Assembly: GCA_963709295.1 (NCBI GenBank)
Contig: CAVPVW010000004.1
Location: 316,763 to 380,762 of the forward strand
Length of the DNA: 64,000 bases
From: JBGPQJ01 sp963709295
Lineage (GTDB): Bacteria > Chloroflexota > Anaerolineae > Anaerolineales > Villigracilaceae
Reading direction: 5' to 3'
This document shows positions 25,784-34,619 of this stretch, piece after piece (position 1 is the stretch's first letter; each line of letters starts with the position of its first letter). Made by a program: the position numbers and the translations under genes. The notes beneath the pieces are model-generated. The model ran no database searches. It had not been told where the DNA came from and was given only the letters and a program-made list of their open reading frames with translations.

Positions 25784-26779
25784 TTAAGCCGCTTCTTTTT
25801 TCGAGCGCATGGTGTAGCTGGCCACCGCAAGTACGATGATCAAACCCTGGAAGACGATCTTCAAGTAGGGGTTGACGCCTAATTGGTTGAATGCGGTGCT
25901 CAGGACCCCGAAGATCAATACCCCCGCAAGAGTACCCCAGACACTTCCCTTACCTCCGGAAAGCGCGGTTCCGCCAATAACGGCAACTGCGATTGAATTC
26001 AGATCATAGAAACCATTAGGCCCAACCCAGGGGGCGCCGGAGCGCATTAAACTGACCAGGAAAATTCCGGCAAGCACGGCCGTTACGCTGCAAAAGACGT
26101 GAGCTGCGATGACCACCCGATCGGTCCGCACGCCCGATAGACGGGCTACTTCGGAATTGCCGCCGACACCGTAAAGATGGGAGCCGAATTTTGTCCTTGC
26201 AAGAATAAACCAACCGAGCGTGACGACTAACAATAGGATAAGAATTGAAACCGGGATGGGGCCAAGGGTCCCGTACCCGAAATATTCAAAGGTCTTTGGA
26301 ACACTGCCGGTATAATTCGAGAACGTGGCGTTAATGATGCCCTTGATGATCAAGCTTGTCCCCAGGGTGGCGATGAAGGGATTGACTCGCAGCTTTGTGA
26401 TGATCAAGCCATTGACCAATCCGATGGCTATCCCAATCGCGAAAACTCCCAAAATAGCCGTTGGGACATTCTCGGTTTTTCCCTGCATGAGGTAGGAGGA
26501 CATAACGGCCGTGATGCTGATCGTGTAAGCCACCGAAAGATCAATGGACGCCCCAATGAGCACCATGGTCTGCCCAACCGCGACAATTCCCAACGCCACC
26601 GACCGGACAATGATATTCAACATGATCAACGGATTGGTGAAAATTTGTCCATCTGCAAAAAATTGATCCAGGATCCCGCTGAAAACGAAAACAACGATCA
26701 AGAAATAAAAGACCGGTGGTATGGTCAGGGATCTGGAAGTTCGTTTAAACCAGTTCTCTGGTGCAGGATGAGTCGTCAT
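25784..26779 (-). CDS. sugar ABC transporter permease (RbsC-like)
   Basis: A 331-residue permease with the family motifs LIGASIDLSVAYTISI, VNPFIATLGTSLIIKGI and VAVIGGTALSGGKGSVWGTL. The open frame continues upstream inside the ATPase gene to 26911, but the ATG at 26779 lies one base after the ATPase stop, has AGGAGGGAAGG upstream and gives normal length. Partner of the preceding permease. Confidence 0.93.
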   Translation of the reverse strand: MTTHPAPENWFKRTSRSLTIPPVFYFLIVVFVFSGILDQFFADGQIFTNPLIMLNIIVRSVALGIVAVGQTMVLIGASIDLSVAYTISITAVMSSYLMQGKTENVPTAILGVFAIGIAIGLVNGLIITKLRVNPFIATLGTSLIIKGIINATFSNYTGSVPKTFEYFGYGTLGPIPVSILILLLVVTLGWFILARTKFGSHLYGVGGNSEVARLSGVRTDRVVIAAHVFCSVTAVLAGIFLVSLMRSGAPWVGPNGFYDLNSIAVAVIGGTALSGGKGSVWGTLAGVLIFGVLSTAFNQLGVNPYLKIVFQGLIIVLAVASYTMRSKKEAA

Positions 26780-26780
26780 C

Positions 26781-28367
26781 TTATTCCTTCCCTCCTGATG
26801 CTTGGTTTTCCACATCCTGGTCTTTTGAGTGGCCGGTTGCCATGAACATGATGTCCTGCTCGGTGGATTTTGCCGGAAGTTCTCCCGCAATTTGTCCATC
26901 GCGCATGACAAGGATGCGATCGCTCATCCCAAGGACCTCAGGAAGTTCCGATGAGATCATCAGAACCGCAATGCCTTCTTTCGTAAGTCGGCGGATCATG
27001 TCGTGGATGCCTGCTTTTGCTTCAACGTCGATTCCGCGCGTGGGCTCGTCAAAAATGAAGATGTTGGCTTTTGAAGAAAGCCATTTCGAAAGAACGACTT
27101 TCTGCTGGTTCCCACCGCTTAGGAATTGAGCTTCTCGATCGAATGTATCTGCACGGAGGTCAACCTGATTTGCCAAAGTGGGGACCAGTTTCTTCGAACT
27201 GCGTATTCCATCTTTATAGATGAACCCTAACAGTGGTTGAAGCGTGCGCACCGTGAGGAGGATATTGTCCCGGATGGGTTGCTTCTGTAACAAGCCTTCT
27301 GCTTTCCGATCCTCTGTGACATACCCCATTTTTAGCCGGATCGCATCCGGTGGGCTCTTTATGTTTCTTACTTTTCCGCTGACTTCCAGTGTACCGGTCT
27401 TGAAAGGGACCACTCCAAATAGCGCTTGGGCCAGCTCCGTCCGTCCGGAGCCCTGCAGACCTGCCACACATAGAATCTCACCCTTGCGCAACTCCAGATT
27501 GATATCCTTTAGAAAATCATTGCTGCCGTTTGTGATTCGCAGCACCACATCGCCAAAATCCTCCGGTGCTCCAAGCGGCGGGAAGTAGTGATCCAAATCG
27601 CGCCCGACCATCATCCGCACAACATCGTGGGGGGTCGTATCCTGAGTCATCACTGTCCCGACCAGCTCGCCGTCCTTGAGGACTGAAATCTTTTCTGCAA
27701 TATCGAATACCTCGATCAGGCGATGGGAAATGAAAATGATCGCCATGCCGCGGTTCTTTAATTTTGTGATCAGGTCGGTGAGCATTTTTACTTCCACAGT
27801 GGTTAATGACGCTGTGGGTTCATCCATGATCAAGACTTTTGAATCAAAGGAAATCGCTTTTGCGATCTCGACGATCTGCTGCTCGGCGACCGATAGCGTA
27901 TGGCACATCGCCGTCGGCTCAACCATTTGGTGTGCTTCAATATCTTTTAGAACGGCGACGGCTTGTTTGTTCAATTCGGCAACATCCAGCACGCCAAATC
28001 TTCCCGGTTCTCTGCCCAGGAAAATGTTCTGCGCCACCGTGCGTTCGGGAAGCAGGTTGAATTCCTGGTAGATAATACTCACACCTTTTAACTGGGCTTC
28101 CTTAGGGTGAGAGAATGAGACACGCTCACCGCGTAAAAACATCTCACCCGAATCGGGAGTATAGGCACCCGACATGATCTTCATCAGAGTGGATTTCCCT
28201 GCACCATTCTCGCCAACTACCGCATGTACCTCGCCGGGCAGGAAATCCAGGGATATGTTGTTGCATGCAACCACGCCTGGAAATCGCTTGCTAATGTTGC
28301 GGACTTCCATTACAGGTCCATTTTGAAGGGAGATATCAGCCGCATTTGAAGTATTTGCTAAAGTCAT
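26781..28367 (-). CDS. sugar ABC transporter ATP-binding protein (RbsA/MglA-like)
   Basis: A 528-residue protein with two ATP-binding domains, as usual for ribose/galactose-type importers. The first has GENGAGKST (Walker A), a LSVAEQQ signature and LIMDEPTASL (Walker B). The second has the degenerate P-loop GLQGSGRTE, an intact FLSGGNQQKVVLSKWL signature and FIFDEPTRGID. It energises import through the two permeases. The start follows the TIM-barrel stop by 17 nt. No frameshift or missing motif. Confidence 0.95.
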   Translation of the reverse strand: MTLANTSNAADISLQNGPVMEVRNISKRFPGVVACNNISLDFLPGEVHAVVGENGAGKSTLMKIMSGAYTPDSGEMFLRGERVSFSHPKEAQLKGVSIIYQEFNLLPERTVAQNIFLGREPGRFGVLDVAELNKQAVAVLKDIEAHQMVEPTAMCHTLSVAEQQIVEIAKAISFDSKVLIMDEPTASLTTVEVKMLTDLITKLKNRGMAIIFISHRLIEVFDIAEKISVLKDGELVGTVMTQDTTPHDVVRMMVGRDLDHYFPPLGAPEDFGDVVLRITNGSNDFLKDINLELRKGEILCVAGLQGSGRTELAQALFGVVPFKTGTLEVSGKVRNIKSPPDAIRLKMGYVTEDRKAEGLLQKQPIRDNILLTVRTLQPLLGFIYKDGIRSSKKLVPTLANQVDLRADTFDREAQFLSGGNQQKVVLSKWLSSKANIFIFDEPTRGIDVEAKAGIHDMIRRLTKEGIAVLMISSELPEVLGMSDRILVMRDGQIAGELPAKSTEQDIMFMATGHSKDQDVENQASGGKE

Positions 28368-28384
28368 GGAAACCTCGTCTCTCT

Positions 28385-29242
28385 TCAGCTTACTTGCGCG
28401 AGTTCAGTTTTCAAGAATTTCAAACCCTGGGTGGCAATCGCATCCTGGCTGGGCGCGATCTCACGCCAAATACATACCGCACGCGCAATCTCTTTCACTT
28501 GAGATGTAAAAGATTTAATCACAACCGGTCCATCGTAATTGATGTCCCTTAATGCCCTTGAGACGTCATTCCAACGAACCTGGCCGGTCCCTGGAACCCC
28601 ACGGTCATTCTCACAGGCATGAAAATGAAAGAGTTTCTTGTCAGCCAACCTGATGGCATCACCGCTGTTTTTTTCTTCCAGATGCATGTGAAATGTGTCC
28701 AGGTGGAGACCAACATTATCCATGCCGGTCTGGTCGATAAAATCAATCCCCTGCGAAACAATATTAAGCATGTCGGTTTCGAATCGATTTAATGTCTCAA
28801 GTGCCAATTTAATACCTCTTGGTTTTGCGTATTGCGCCATTTCCCGGATTCCAATGACGGATCGGTCCCACTCCGCAAGGCGCAATTTTTCATCTTCAAA
28901 ATGGTCCTTCCCTACGGAAGAGTACATTGGACCACAAACGACAGGGGAGCCCAGCTTTACGGCGGCATCGATCAACCATTTGATATAGGTTTTCGCATTA
29001 TCGACGATTTTCGAATCGGTACTACAGAGGTTCCGGTCAGGTCCAAAAGCACCGCACACGATTGCGGATAATCCATTCTTCTTCAGGTCGTTTTTTGCTT
29101 CCTCAAGATCAATAAGCCCGGGATTCTCCACGGATAACTCAAAAACATCGAATCCAATCCCCTTCACTTTCGGCGCAAGATCCTTGATCGCTTTCGTGGT
29201 ACACGGGGACACCCAGACAAATGAGTTAACGCCAAACTTCAT
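28385..29242 (-). CDS. ketose 3-epimerase-like TIM barrel with an altered metal ligand
   Basis: A 285-residue protein close to the D-tagatose/D-allulose 3-epimerase group: it has LETLNRFET, GLHLDTFHMHLEEK, ENDRGVPGTG and an IARAVCIWREIAPSQD end. Three of the four expected metal ligands are present (Glu149, Asp182, His208). The fourth, normally Glu in a VVIES-type strand, is Lys243 here (GPVVIKSFTS). One G-to-A change would cause this. Either the enzyme is impaired or altered, or the base is wrong. It is encoded between the ROK regulator and the ABC ATPase, consistent with acting early on the imported sugar. Confidence 0.87.
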   Translation of the reverse strand: MKFGVNSFVWVSPCTTKAIKDLAPKVKGIGFDVFELSVENPGLIDLEEAKNDLKKNGLSAIVCGAFGPDRNLCSTDSKIVDNAKTYIKWLIDAAVKLGSPVVCGPMYSSVGKDHFEDEKLRLAEWDRSVIGIREMAQYAKPRGIKLALETLNRFETDMLNIVSQGIDFIDQTGMDNVGLHLDTFHMHLEEKNSGDAIRLADKKLFHFHACENDRGVPGTGQVRWNDVSRALRDINYDGPVVIKSFTSQVKEIARAVCIWREIAPSQDAIATQGLKFLKTELAQVS

Positions 29243-29251
29243 TTTTTTCTC

Positions 29252-30601
29252 CTAACCTTCATTTGCTTCATAGTTGCCATTGTCCGAATTACTTCCGGTC
29301 TCAATGGTAAATATATAATCCATGGCAAGATTTACCGCCCCGATGATTCCTGCATCGGACCCGGTACCCGAAAAAACGATCTGTAAGTTTCGTGTCGCCA
29401 AAGGCAAAGATCTGTTTAAGACCGCCTGTCGAATGGAGGAGAGCAGCAGGTTCCCAAGATTACTAACGCCACCCCCAATAAGTATCATTTCGGGATTGTA
29501 AAAATTAACCAGGCTTGCCAAAACGTCCCCAATCATTTGTCCGCTCTCGCGAATGACCTCGATCGAGACCGCATCCCCTTCACGCGCAGCGATGCCGACA
29601 TCTTCTGCAGTGATTTGTTCGCCTTGACTTTCATAAAGTCTCATAAGGATGGGGCTTCGACCTGCCTGCGCTTCTTGAAGCGCACGCTTCGCGATCGCTG
29701 GTCCGGCTGCTATGGCTTCGAGGCAACCCGTATTGCCACAGTGGCAAAGGGGACCGGTGTTGCTGATGCTGATATGACCAATGTCTCCAGCGCATCCGCT
29801 CGCGCCACGATAAATTTTTCCGTCACAGATAATTCCAGAGCCAATCCCCGTGCCGATTTTTATGAAAATTAGATTGCTGGCGCCTTTTCCGGCCCCTTCG
29901 TGAATTTCTCCCAAAGCCATTACATTGACATCGTTGTCAATCACAACATTGGCTGCCGGAAACCATTGCTGAACCGTCTGAATGATCGGATAGCCGTCCC
30001 AGCCTGGCATGATCGGAGGGGAGACCGCCGTTCCCAGGGAAAAATCAACAGGCCCGGGAATCCCGATCCCAATGCCCAGGATGCGTTCCGAGTCCAATTC
30101 GTTCTCACGCATTTTATTTTCCAGTAAATTACACACCCGTCCGAGGACTTTGAGCGGTCCTTCGCGAACAAGCGAAGGTTCATCGTATCGAACGAGTATA
30201 TTCCCGGAGAAATCGGCGATGGCCAGGTCCACGCTGGTGGCACCAATATCCACTCCGGCGATGTATCCCAGGCCGCCGTTAATACTAAAGGTCTTTGAGC
30301 GACGACCACCTGTATATTCGGTGGATTGGCTTTCAAGTATGATTTGTTTTTGTAAAAGGGAATCGATGCTGCTGGTGATCTTGGTTCGGGAATAGTCAGT
30401 GGATTCAACCAGATCTGGTTTGGTCATCTCGCCGTATTTTCGAATACGGTCTATTAACTCTTTTTCTGACCGGGAGATGAAAAGCCGATGTGGAAGATTG
30501 TCAGCTTGGCGCAGCCAGATAGGTGTGTCCTCTGTGACATGTGAACGGACCTTCTTTATGGCTTGCTCTCTGGCTAATCCCATTGTCGCTTCCGTGACCA
30601 A
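29252..30601 (-). CDS. ROK-family transcriptional regulator
   Basis: A 449-residue ROK protein with an N-terminal winged helix (about 40-95: RIRKYGEMTKPDLVESTDYS) and a sugar-kinase-like domain. AGVDIGATSVDLAIAD is the ATP-binding-like loop, IGIGIPGPVD and IDNDVNVMALGE follow, and CHCGNTGCLEAIAAG is the zinc-binding signature. The HTH marks it as a regulator of the XylR/NagC type, not a kinase. It heads the transporter segment of the minus arm, so it probably represses that segment until a sugar binds. The start is uncertain between 30601 and the ATG six codons in. Confidence 0.9.
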   Translation of the reverse strand: MVTEATMGLAREQAIKKVRSHVTEDTPIWLRQADNLPHRLFISRSEKELIDRIRKYGEMTKPDLVESTDYSRTKITSSIDSLLQKQIILESQSTEYTGGRRSKTFSINGGLGYIAGVDIGATSVDLAIADFSGNILVRYDEPSLVREGPLKVLGRVCNLLENKMRENELDSERILGIGIGIPGPVDFSLGTAVSPPIMPGWDGYPIIQTVQQWFPAANVVIDNDVNVMALGEIHEGAGKGASNLIFIKIGTGIGSGIICDGKIYRGASGCAGDIGHISISNTGPLCHCGNTGCLEAIAAGPAIAKRALQEAQAGRSPILMRLYESQGEQITAEDVGIAAREGDAVSIEVIRESGQMIGDVLASLVNFYNPEMILIGGGVSNLGNLLLSSIRQAVLNRSLPLATRNLQIVFSGTGSDAGIIGAVNLAMDYIFTIETGSNSDNGNYEANEG

Positions 30602-30805
30602 GTTAATGAATCAACAGTGCTGATTACAAACGAAGCTGTGAAACTGCAGTTTTTGTTATTGAATCACCAAGAGAAGTAATAGTATTTTAGCAAGAAGAGA
30701 TAAATGTCCTATGTAATATTTGACACTACTTTTGCATATCTTTGTCATAACTTTGTACAAATAACCGTAACTGACGTGAAAAAAAACTTTAGTTCATCTT
30801 TGGCA
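30602..30805 (-). promoter_or_regulatory. AT-rich intergenic region ahead of ROK gene
   Basis: This 204-bp gap is the longest within the minus arm and likely contains the promoter of the ROK-transporter segment. TTTGTACAAA (30752-30761) is a perfect 10-bp palindrome and a candidate operator. Several TGACA- and TATTAC-like elements occur, but I cannot assign a single -35/-10 pair with confidence. Confidence 0.4.
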
Positions 30806-32134
30806 TTATTCTGTGATGCTTGCAATATCAAAAACCTTCGCTATCATATCAAGTGAGTGATAGTTATGACCGGTCGTGATGATATAGTGATGGGAGGCAA
30901 GGTTCTCCACCATCCTGGGACCGTTGGACACTTCGATCACGGCTCCATTAAGGCAATGGGAGTCGGCAAATTGGGCATATTTTGGCAAGTTCCCTTCAAT
31001 GAGGCTCCAACGGTTGAAGGGGGGGATCAATTTGACCAGGGTGACTGGGCCTTCGGGTAATCGAGCATCAATGGCAGTGGCGTTATCATCCACAATGGCT
31101 AGAACCTTTTCTTTCAAGGTCCATTCTGTAGAAAACGATTGAGGCACTACGCCCAGGTAGCCACAGTGGGCTGCGAGGATGTGATTATCCGGTTTTCCAG
31201 CGACCTCCGGAAAATTAGGTATATGTTCGTGTTTCAATGCTGCTTGTCCCATAAGAAACGGATACAGGTTGGTCATCATGAAGGGTGTTTCGATCGTTCT
31301 TGCAATCAAAATCTCGGTAAGCATGGAAACCGTATCCCCTTCACAGCCCCATACCATTTTCCCGTCTTCGTACAGAAAATTCCAGGCCAGGCAGGGAGTG
31401 GTATCGCAGAAATGGGATTCGTTCAGGCAGTTCATCCCGACCGCGATGACCTCAGGGTGGTCTTCAAGGTCTTCTTTTATTCTTAAATAAAGCTTTACAG
31501 CGCTAAGAATTGCCTTGTTGCTAATCTTGCGGGTTGGCGTTTTGCCTTTCCGCTCTTCCCAGGTTTTTTGAGCGGTTTCATCGGGTACCGCTTTCGCTTC
31601 TTCTGCGAGTTTTTGAAAACTCTTCTTGACGATTTTTAGCCCGTATTTCTTTTCGATCGCCTCCGTGCATTCGGGTTCCCACCAATAAAACCGCTTGAAA
31701 ATTTCATCCTGAAGCCCTCCCGCGGCAGGTTTGTCCTGATAAACCAGAAAGCTGGATTGACGCAGCTGTCGTTTCAAAGCAAATGCCCGGCAGGCTTGTT
31801 TGGTTTTTTCCAGTGCATTCGGTGCAACAACCTTAACCCCTTTTGCCGTGAGGTAAGTATTAATCTCCCAATCCCACATTGAGACTGTGCCAAATTCTGA
31901 GGTGACCACCATGATGGGTTGAGGTAACGCCTGGATTTCTTTAAGCCGTTGATAGGCATCCCCCAGCATTTGTGGAAATATTACCCCGTCGCAGCCTGGA
32001 ATACTTTTACCCAATTCCACCGGCTCCAATAGATCTGCTTCTTCTGATAACAGCCCCTTTAATTCCTGCAACTGTTTCGCAAAGTCAGGGTCCTCTGCAC
32101 TTTTAAAATATACCGGAACCAGAGCAGCCTTCAT
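30806..32134 (-). CDS. L-fucose/L-arabinose isomerase-like protein
   Basis: A 442-residue protein of the fucose-isomerase-like superfamily. The N-terminal part has a Rossmann-like domain typical of these hexameric isomerases; NCLNESHFCDTTPCLAWNFL and WGCEGDTVSMLTEILI in the middle and the C-terminal AHCGYLG are the blocks shared by uncharacterised isomerase-like proteins. It is shorter than true FucI (about 590), so aldose-ketose isomerisation is likely but not certain. The frame opens at 32182; the ATG at 32134 has GGAG seven bases upstream. Its product could feed the ketose 3-epimerase-like protein. Confidence 0.75.
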   Translation of the reverse strand: MKAALVPVYFKSAEDPDFAKQLQELKGLLSEEADLLEPVELGKSIPGCDGVIFPQMLGDAYQRLKEIQALPQPIMVVTSEFGTVSMWDWEINTYLTAKGVKVVAPNALEKTKQACRAFALKRQLRQSSFLVYQDKPAAGGLQDEIFKRFYWWEPECTEAIEKKYGLKIVKKSFQKLAEEAKAVPDETAQKTWEERKGKTPTRKISNKAILSAVKLYLRIKEDLEDHPEVIAVGMNCLNESHFCDTTPCLAWNFLYEDGKMVWGCEGDTVSMLTEILIARTIETPFMMTNLYPFLMGQAALKHEHIPNFPEVAGKPDNHILAAHCGYLGVVPQSFSTEWTLKEKVLAIVDDNATAIDARLPEGPVTLVKLIPPFNRWSLIEGNLPKYAQFADSHCLNGAVIEVSNGPRMVENLASHHYIITTGHNYHSLDMIAKVFDIASITE

Positions 32135-32169
32135 AAGTGACTCCAAATTCGAGTGAAAAAAGGGAAGAA

Positions 32170-32195
32170 CCGGGATGAGCAACAGCTCATCCCGG
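32170..32195 (-). terminator. intercistronic terminator-like hairpin
   Basis: A perfect 11-bp stem (CCGGGATGAGC and GCTCATCCCGG) with a 4-nt loop lies 7 nt after the stop of the upstream dehydrogenase gene. On the minus strand it is followed by TTCTTCCCTTTTTT. It could partially terminate transcription before the isomerase gene, splitting the arm into expression levels. Confidence 0.75.
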
Positions 32196-32202
32196 TCAGG
32201 GA

Positions 32203-33366
32203 TTATTTGACTTCAGCGACTGTTACCTTGCGACCGGTGTTGGCGGAGATGATGCCGGCCTCCAGGACCTGCATGTCTTTCATACCGTCATAGAGATTAG
32301 GCGTGATCTTTGTCCCTTTCTCCATCGCTCCCAGGAAGTCCACAACCGCATGCGTAAACTCATGCTCGTAACCGATGATATGTCCAGGCGGCCACCAGGC
32401 TCCGACATAAGGATGAGTCGCATTGGTGACCAGGATCGTCCTGAATCCTTGTTCGTCGGCAGGATCTTCGAGGTTCAAGTATTGAAGTTCGTTCATCCGT
32501 TCGAGGTTGAAGATCAGGCTGCCCTTGCTGCCATAGATCTCAAAGTAGTTGTAATTCTTCCGGCCGCTGGCAAACCGGCTTGATTCAAAAGATCCCAGTG
32601 CGCCATTTGAAAATTCAACGACCATGAAGGCTGCATCGTCAACTGTGACTTTGCCTTTTTCTGCAGCCGCGGATCCGGACTTGAATGTTCCGGCATCCTT
32701 GCCGGGGAGAGGGCGCTCGGTTACAAATGTTTTCATCATCGCCGTGACAGAATCGACATCACCGATTAGATAGCGCGCAAGATCGACGCTGTGCGAATTC
32801 AGGTCATAATGTGGACCTGCCCCGGCGTATTTCTTCTGCAAATGCCAGGTCAGGGGGAAGTTCGGATCGGTGATCCAGTCCTGCAAATAAGTGCCGCGCC
32901 AATGGAAGATCTGCCCTAATTTACCTTCTTCGATCAACTTTTTGGCAAAAGCGATGGCAGGTGTTCGGCGATAGTTGTGATTTAGGTAATGCAGAACGCC
33001 TGCTTTCTCTGCCGCTTCATACATTTCCTTGGCTTCGGCAAAATCAAGGGCGATCGGCTTTTCACAAAATATTTGTTTGCCGTTTTTTGCAGCCGCAATC
33101 ACAATTTCCTTATGCAGGTAAGTGGGTGTGCAGACGTCGATGATATCGATGTCTTTGCGTGTGACCACTTTCGTCCAGTCTGATTCCGTTTCCTCCCACC
33201 CCCAATTCCTGGCAAAATCACCCGTGCCCTTGACATCCTGACCGCAGGCGACTTTCAAGACGGGGGTAAGTCCAAGGCTGAAGAATTTTGGGGCGGAAGT
33301 CCAGGCGTTGCTGTGCGCTTTCCCCATGAACTTGGTTCCGATGATTGCCACATTTACTTTCTTCAT
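32203..33366 (-). CDS. Gfo/Idh/MocA-family oxidoreductase (levoglucosan-dehydrogenase-like)
   Basis: A 387-residue NAD(P)-dependent dehydrogenase. IIGTKFMGKAHSNAW is the dinucleotide loop, CEKPIALD holds the catalytic Lys, and DLNSHSVDLARYL supplies the His. The AHSNAW and GPHYDLNSHSVDLARYLIG blocks resemble enzymes that oxidise C3 of glucosides such as levoglucosan. With adjacent TIM-barrel genes this supports oxidation-elimination-hydration-reduction chemistry on a glycoside, though inositol or another polyol is equally possible. 63 nt separate it from the gene upstream. Confidence 0.88.
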   Translation of the reverse strand: MKKVNVAIIGTKFMGKAHSNAWTSAPKFFSLGLTPVLKVACGQDVKGTGDFARNWGWEETESDWTKVVTRKDIDIIDVCTPTYLHKEIVIAAAKNGKQIFCEKPIALDFAEAKEMYEAAEKAGVLHYLNHNYRRTPAIAFAKKLIEEGKLGQIFHWRGTYLQDWITDPNFPLTWHLQKKYAGAGPHYDLNSHSVDLARYLIGDVDSVTAMMKTFVTERPLPGKDAGTFKSGSAAAEKGKVTVDDAAFMVVEFSNGALGSFESSRFASGRKNYNYFEIYGSKGSLIFNLERMNELQYLNLEDPADEQGFRTILVTNATHPYVGAWWPPGHIIGYEHEFTHAVVDFLGAMEKGTKITPNLYDGMKDMQVLEAGIISANTGRKVTVAEVK

Positions 33367-33429
33367 GCGACTCTCTCCTTGTTTGCTAATGATTAATTTA
33401 TGAGAATTCCAAATCGCAATGGTTCGATC

Positions 33430-34290
33430 TTATTTCAATGCGGCAGAAATTTTCTTTAATTCCAAAATGCTCAATTCAACCGCTTCATCTTCGCGTCCCG
33501 TCCAATCCGCGTGAGGGTGATCGATCTCAACCGCCAGGAATCCCTTGAAGTTCGCTTTGAGGAGTAATTGGGCGAGAGTTTGATTGTCAATCAGCCCCTG
33601 GCCGACCGGGACGCCGGCAAAGAAGTGCCAATCCGTTGGTCTGGCAGTTTTATCCGGCATTAAATCCTTTACGTGGGTGGCAAGGACGTAGGGAGCTAGT
33701 TTTTCCATTCCTGCAATCGGATCATCCAGCAAGCGAAGGAAGTTGCCCGTGTCAAAATTTAAGCCAAAGTATTCCGAATCCACTTCTCCCAGTAACTGAA
33801 GGATTTCGTCCGACGTGAAGTCAATATGGTTTTCGACGGCTAATTTAACGCCATTGTCCTTGGCGATAGGGACGGCCTTCTTGAACATATCCACCAGGGC
33901 TTTGATCTGCGGACCGTGAGGTTCATGCCGGAACATGAGACTGCTGCCAACGACGCGCATCACATCCGCGCCGATTGCTTTGGCGTAAGGAATCATCGTA
34001 ACCATTTCTTCGTAGGCGGTCCAATTTTTTCCGCGTTCCAATCCATCCGGGTGTCCCCAGGCATAGACGCGGTCGAACTTGTATTCGTCCAATTGAGCCT
34101 TTAACTCTTTAAACCATCCTGAATCAGTGGAGGGGAAGAAACAGGATTCCAAAGAGACGCCGTCAACTTTTAGCTCATGGGCTCTTTTGAGGAAATCCTG
34201 CATGGTCATATTCTTCGCCGGAGGTTTCTGATCCGGATAAACCTCTCCAAAAAACCTGTGATAGCAATAACTATCAATTCCGACTTTCAT
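33430..34290 (-). CDS. sugar isomerase/epimerase-like TIM barrel
   Basis: First gene of the minus arm, a 286-residue Xylose-isomerase-like TIM barrel. The opening MKVGIDSYCYHRFFGEVYP and the ligands Glu (VKLAVENHID), Asp (GLNFDTGNFLRL), the ATHVKDL His and Glu (FLAVEIDHP) are visible. VGQGLIDNQTLAQLL precedes the last ligand, as in lyase/hydratase-like members. Product unknown. Its 127-nt 5' leader begins at a promoter overlapping a TGTAATTACA element. Confidence 0.85.
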   Translation of the reverse strand: MKVGIDSYCYHRFFGEVYPDQKPPAKNMTMQDFLKRAHELKVDGVSLESCFFPSTDSGWFKELKAQLDEYKFDRVYAWGHPDGLERGKNWTAYEEMVTMIPYAKAIGADVMRVVGSSLMFRHEPHGPQIKALVDMFKKAVPIAKDNGVKLAVENHIDFTSDEILQLLGEVDSEYFGLNFDTGNFLRLLDDPIAGMEKLAPYVLATHVKDLMPDKTARPTDWHFFAGVPVGQGLIDNQTLAQLLLKANFKGFLAVEIDHPHADWTGREDEAVELSILELKKISAALK

Positions 34291-34403
34291 GGCAATCCTC
34301 CTGAGTGGTGTGGGAAATTTGGGATGAGATAAGTTGTTTGGTAATCACTATGAAATGGGTGGGGTACTTGCGTTTTTTTTAGGGCTTATCAGGGCTATCA
34401 ACA

Positions 34404-34451
34404 TGTAATTACAGCATGACATTATTATAACGATTTGGCAAGGAATTGCAA
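34404..34451 (-). promoter_or_regulatory. minus-arm promoter with GntR-like operator
   Basis: Minus-strand TTGCAA (34446-34451), 16-bp spacer, TATAAT (34424-34429). The palindrome TGTAATTACA (34404-34413) begins just downstream of the predicted start. It shares the TGTAAT/ATTACA half-sites with the site at the divergent promoter, so one regulator may control both arms. Between the two promoters (about 34452-34550) is AT-rich DNA with repeated GACAAA words. Confidence 0.65.
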
Positions 34452-34550
34452 TAGGAAAACATTAAAAAACCTATATATTTGACAAAATAGACAAAGATTT
34501 ACATAGAAAGACAAAACATTTTTAGTGGACGGTTATTTTCCACATCCCCA

Positions 34551-34602
34551 TTGACATGTTCGTGAGAATTCTCTATAATGAGTTGTAATAACAGGATTAC
34601 AA
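34551..34602 (+). promoter_or_regulatory. consensus promoter and GntR operator of the plus arm
   Basis: TTGACA (34551-34556), exactly 17 bp, TATAAT (34574-34579): a perfect sigma-70-type promoter. Immediately downstream, over the predicted start, lies TTGTAAT-N6-ATTACAA (34583-34602), a 7-bp perfect inverted repeat. This strongly suggests repression by the GntR protein encoded 18 nt further on. Confidence 0.82.
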
Positions 34603-34619
34603 GAATTTCTTGGAGTCTA

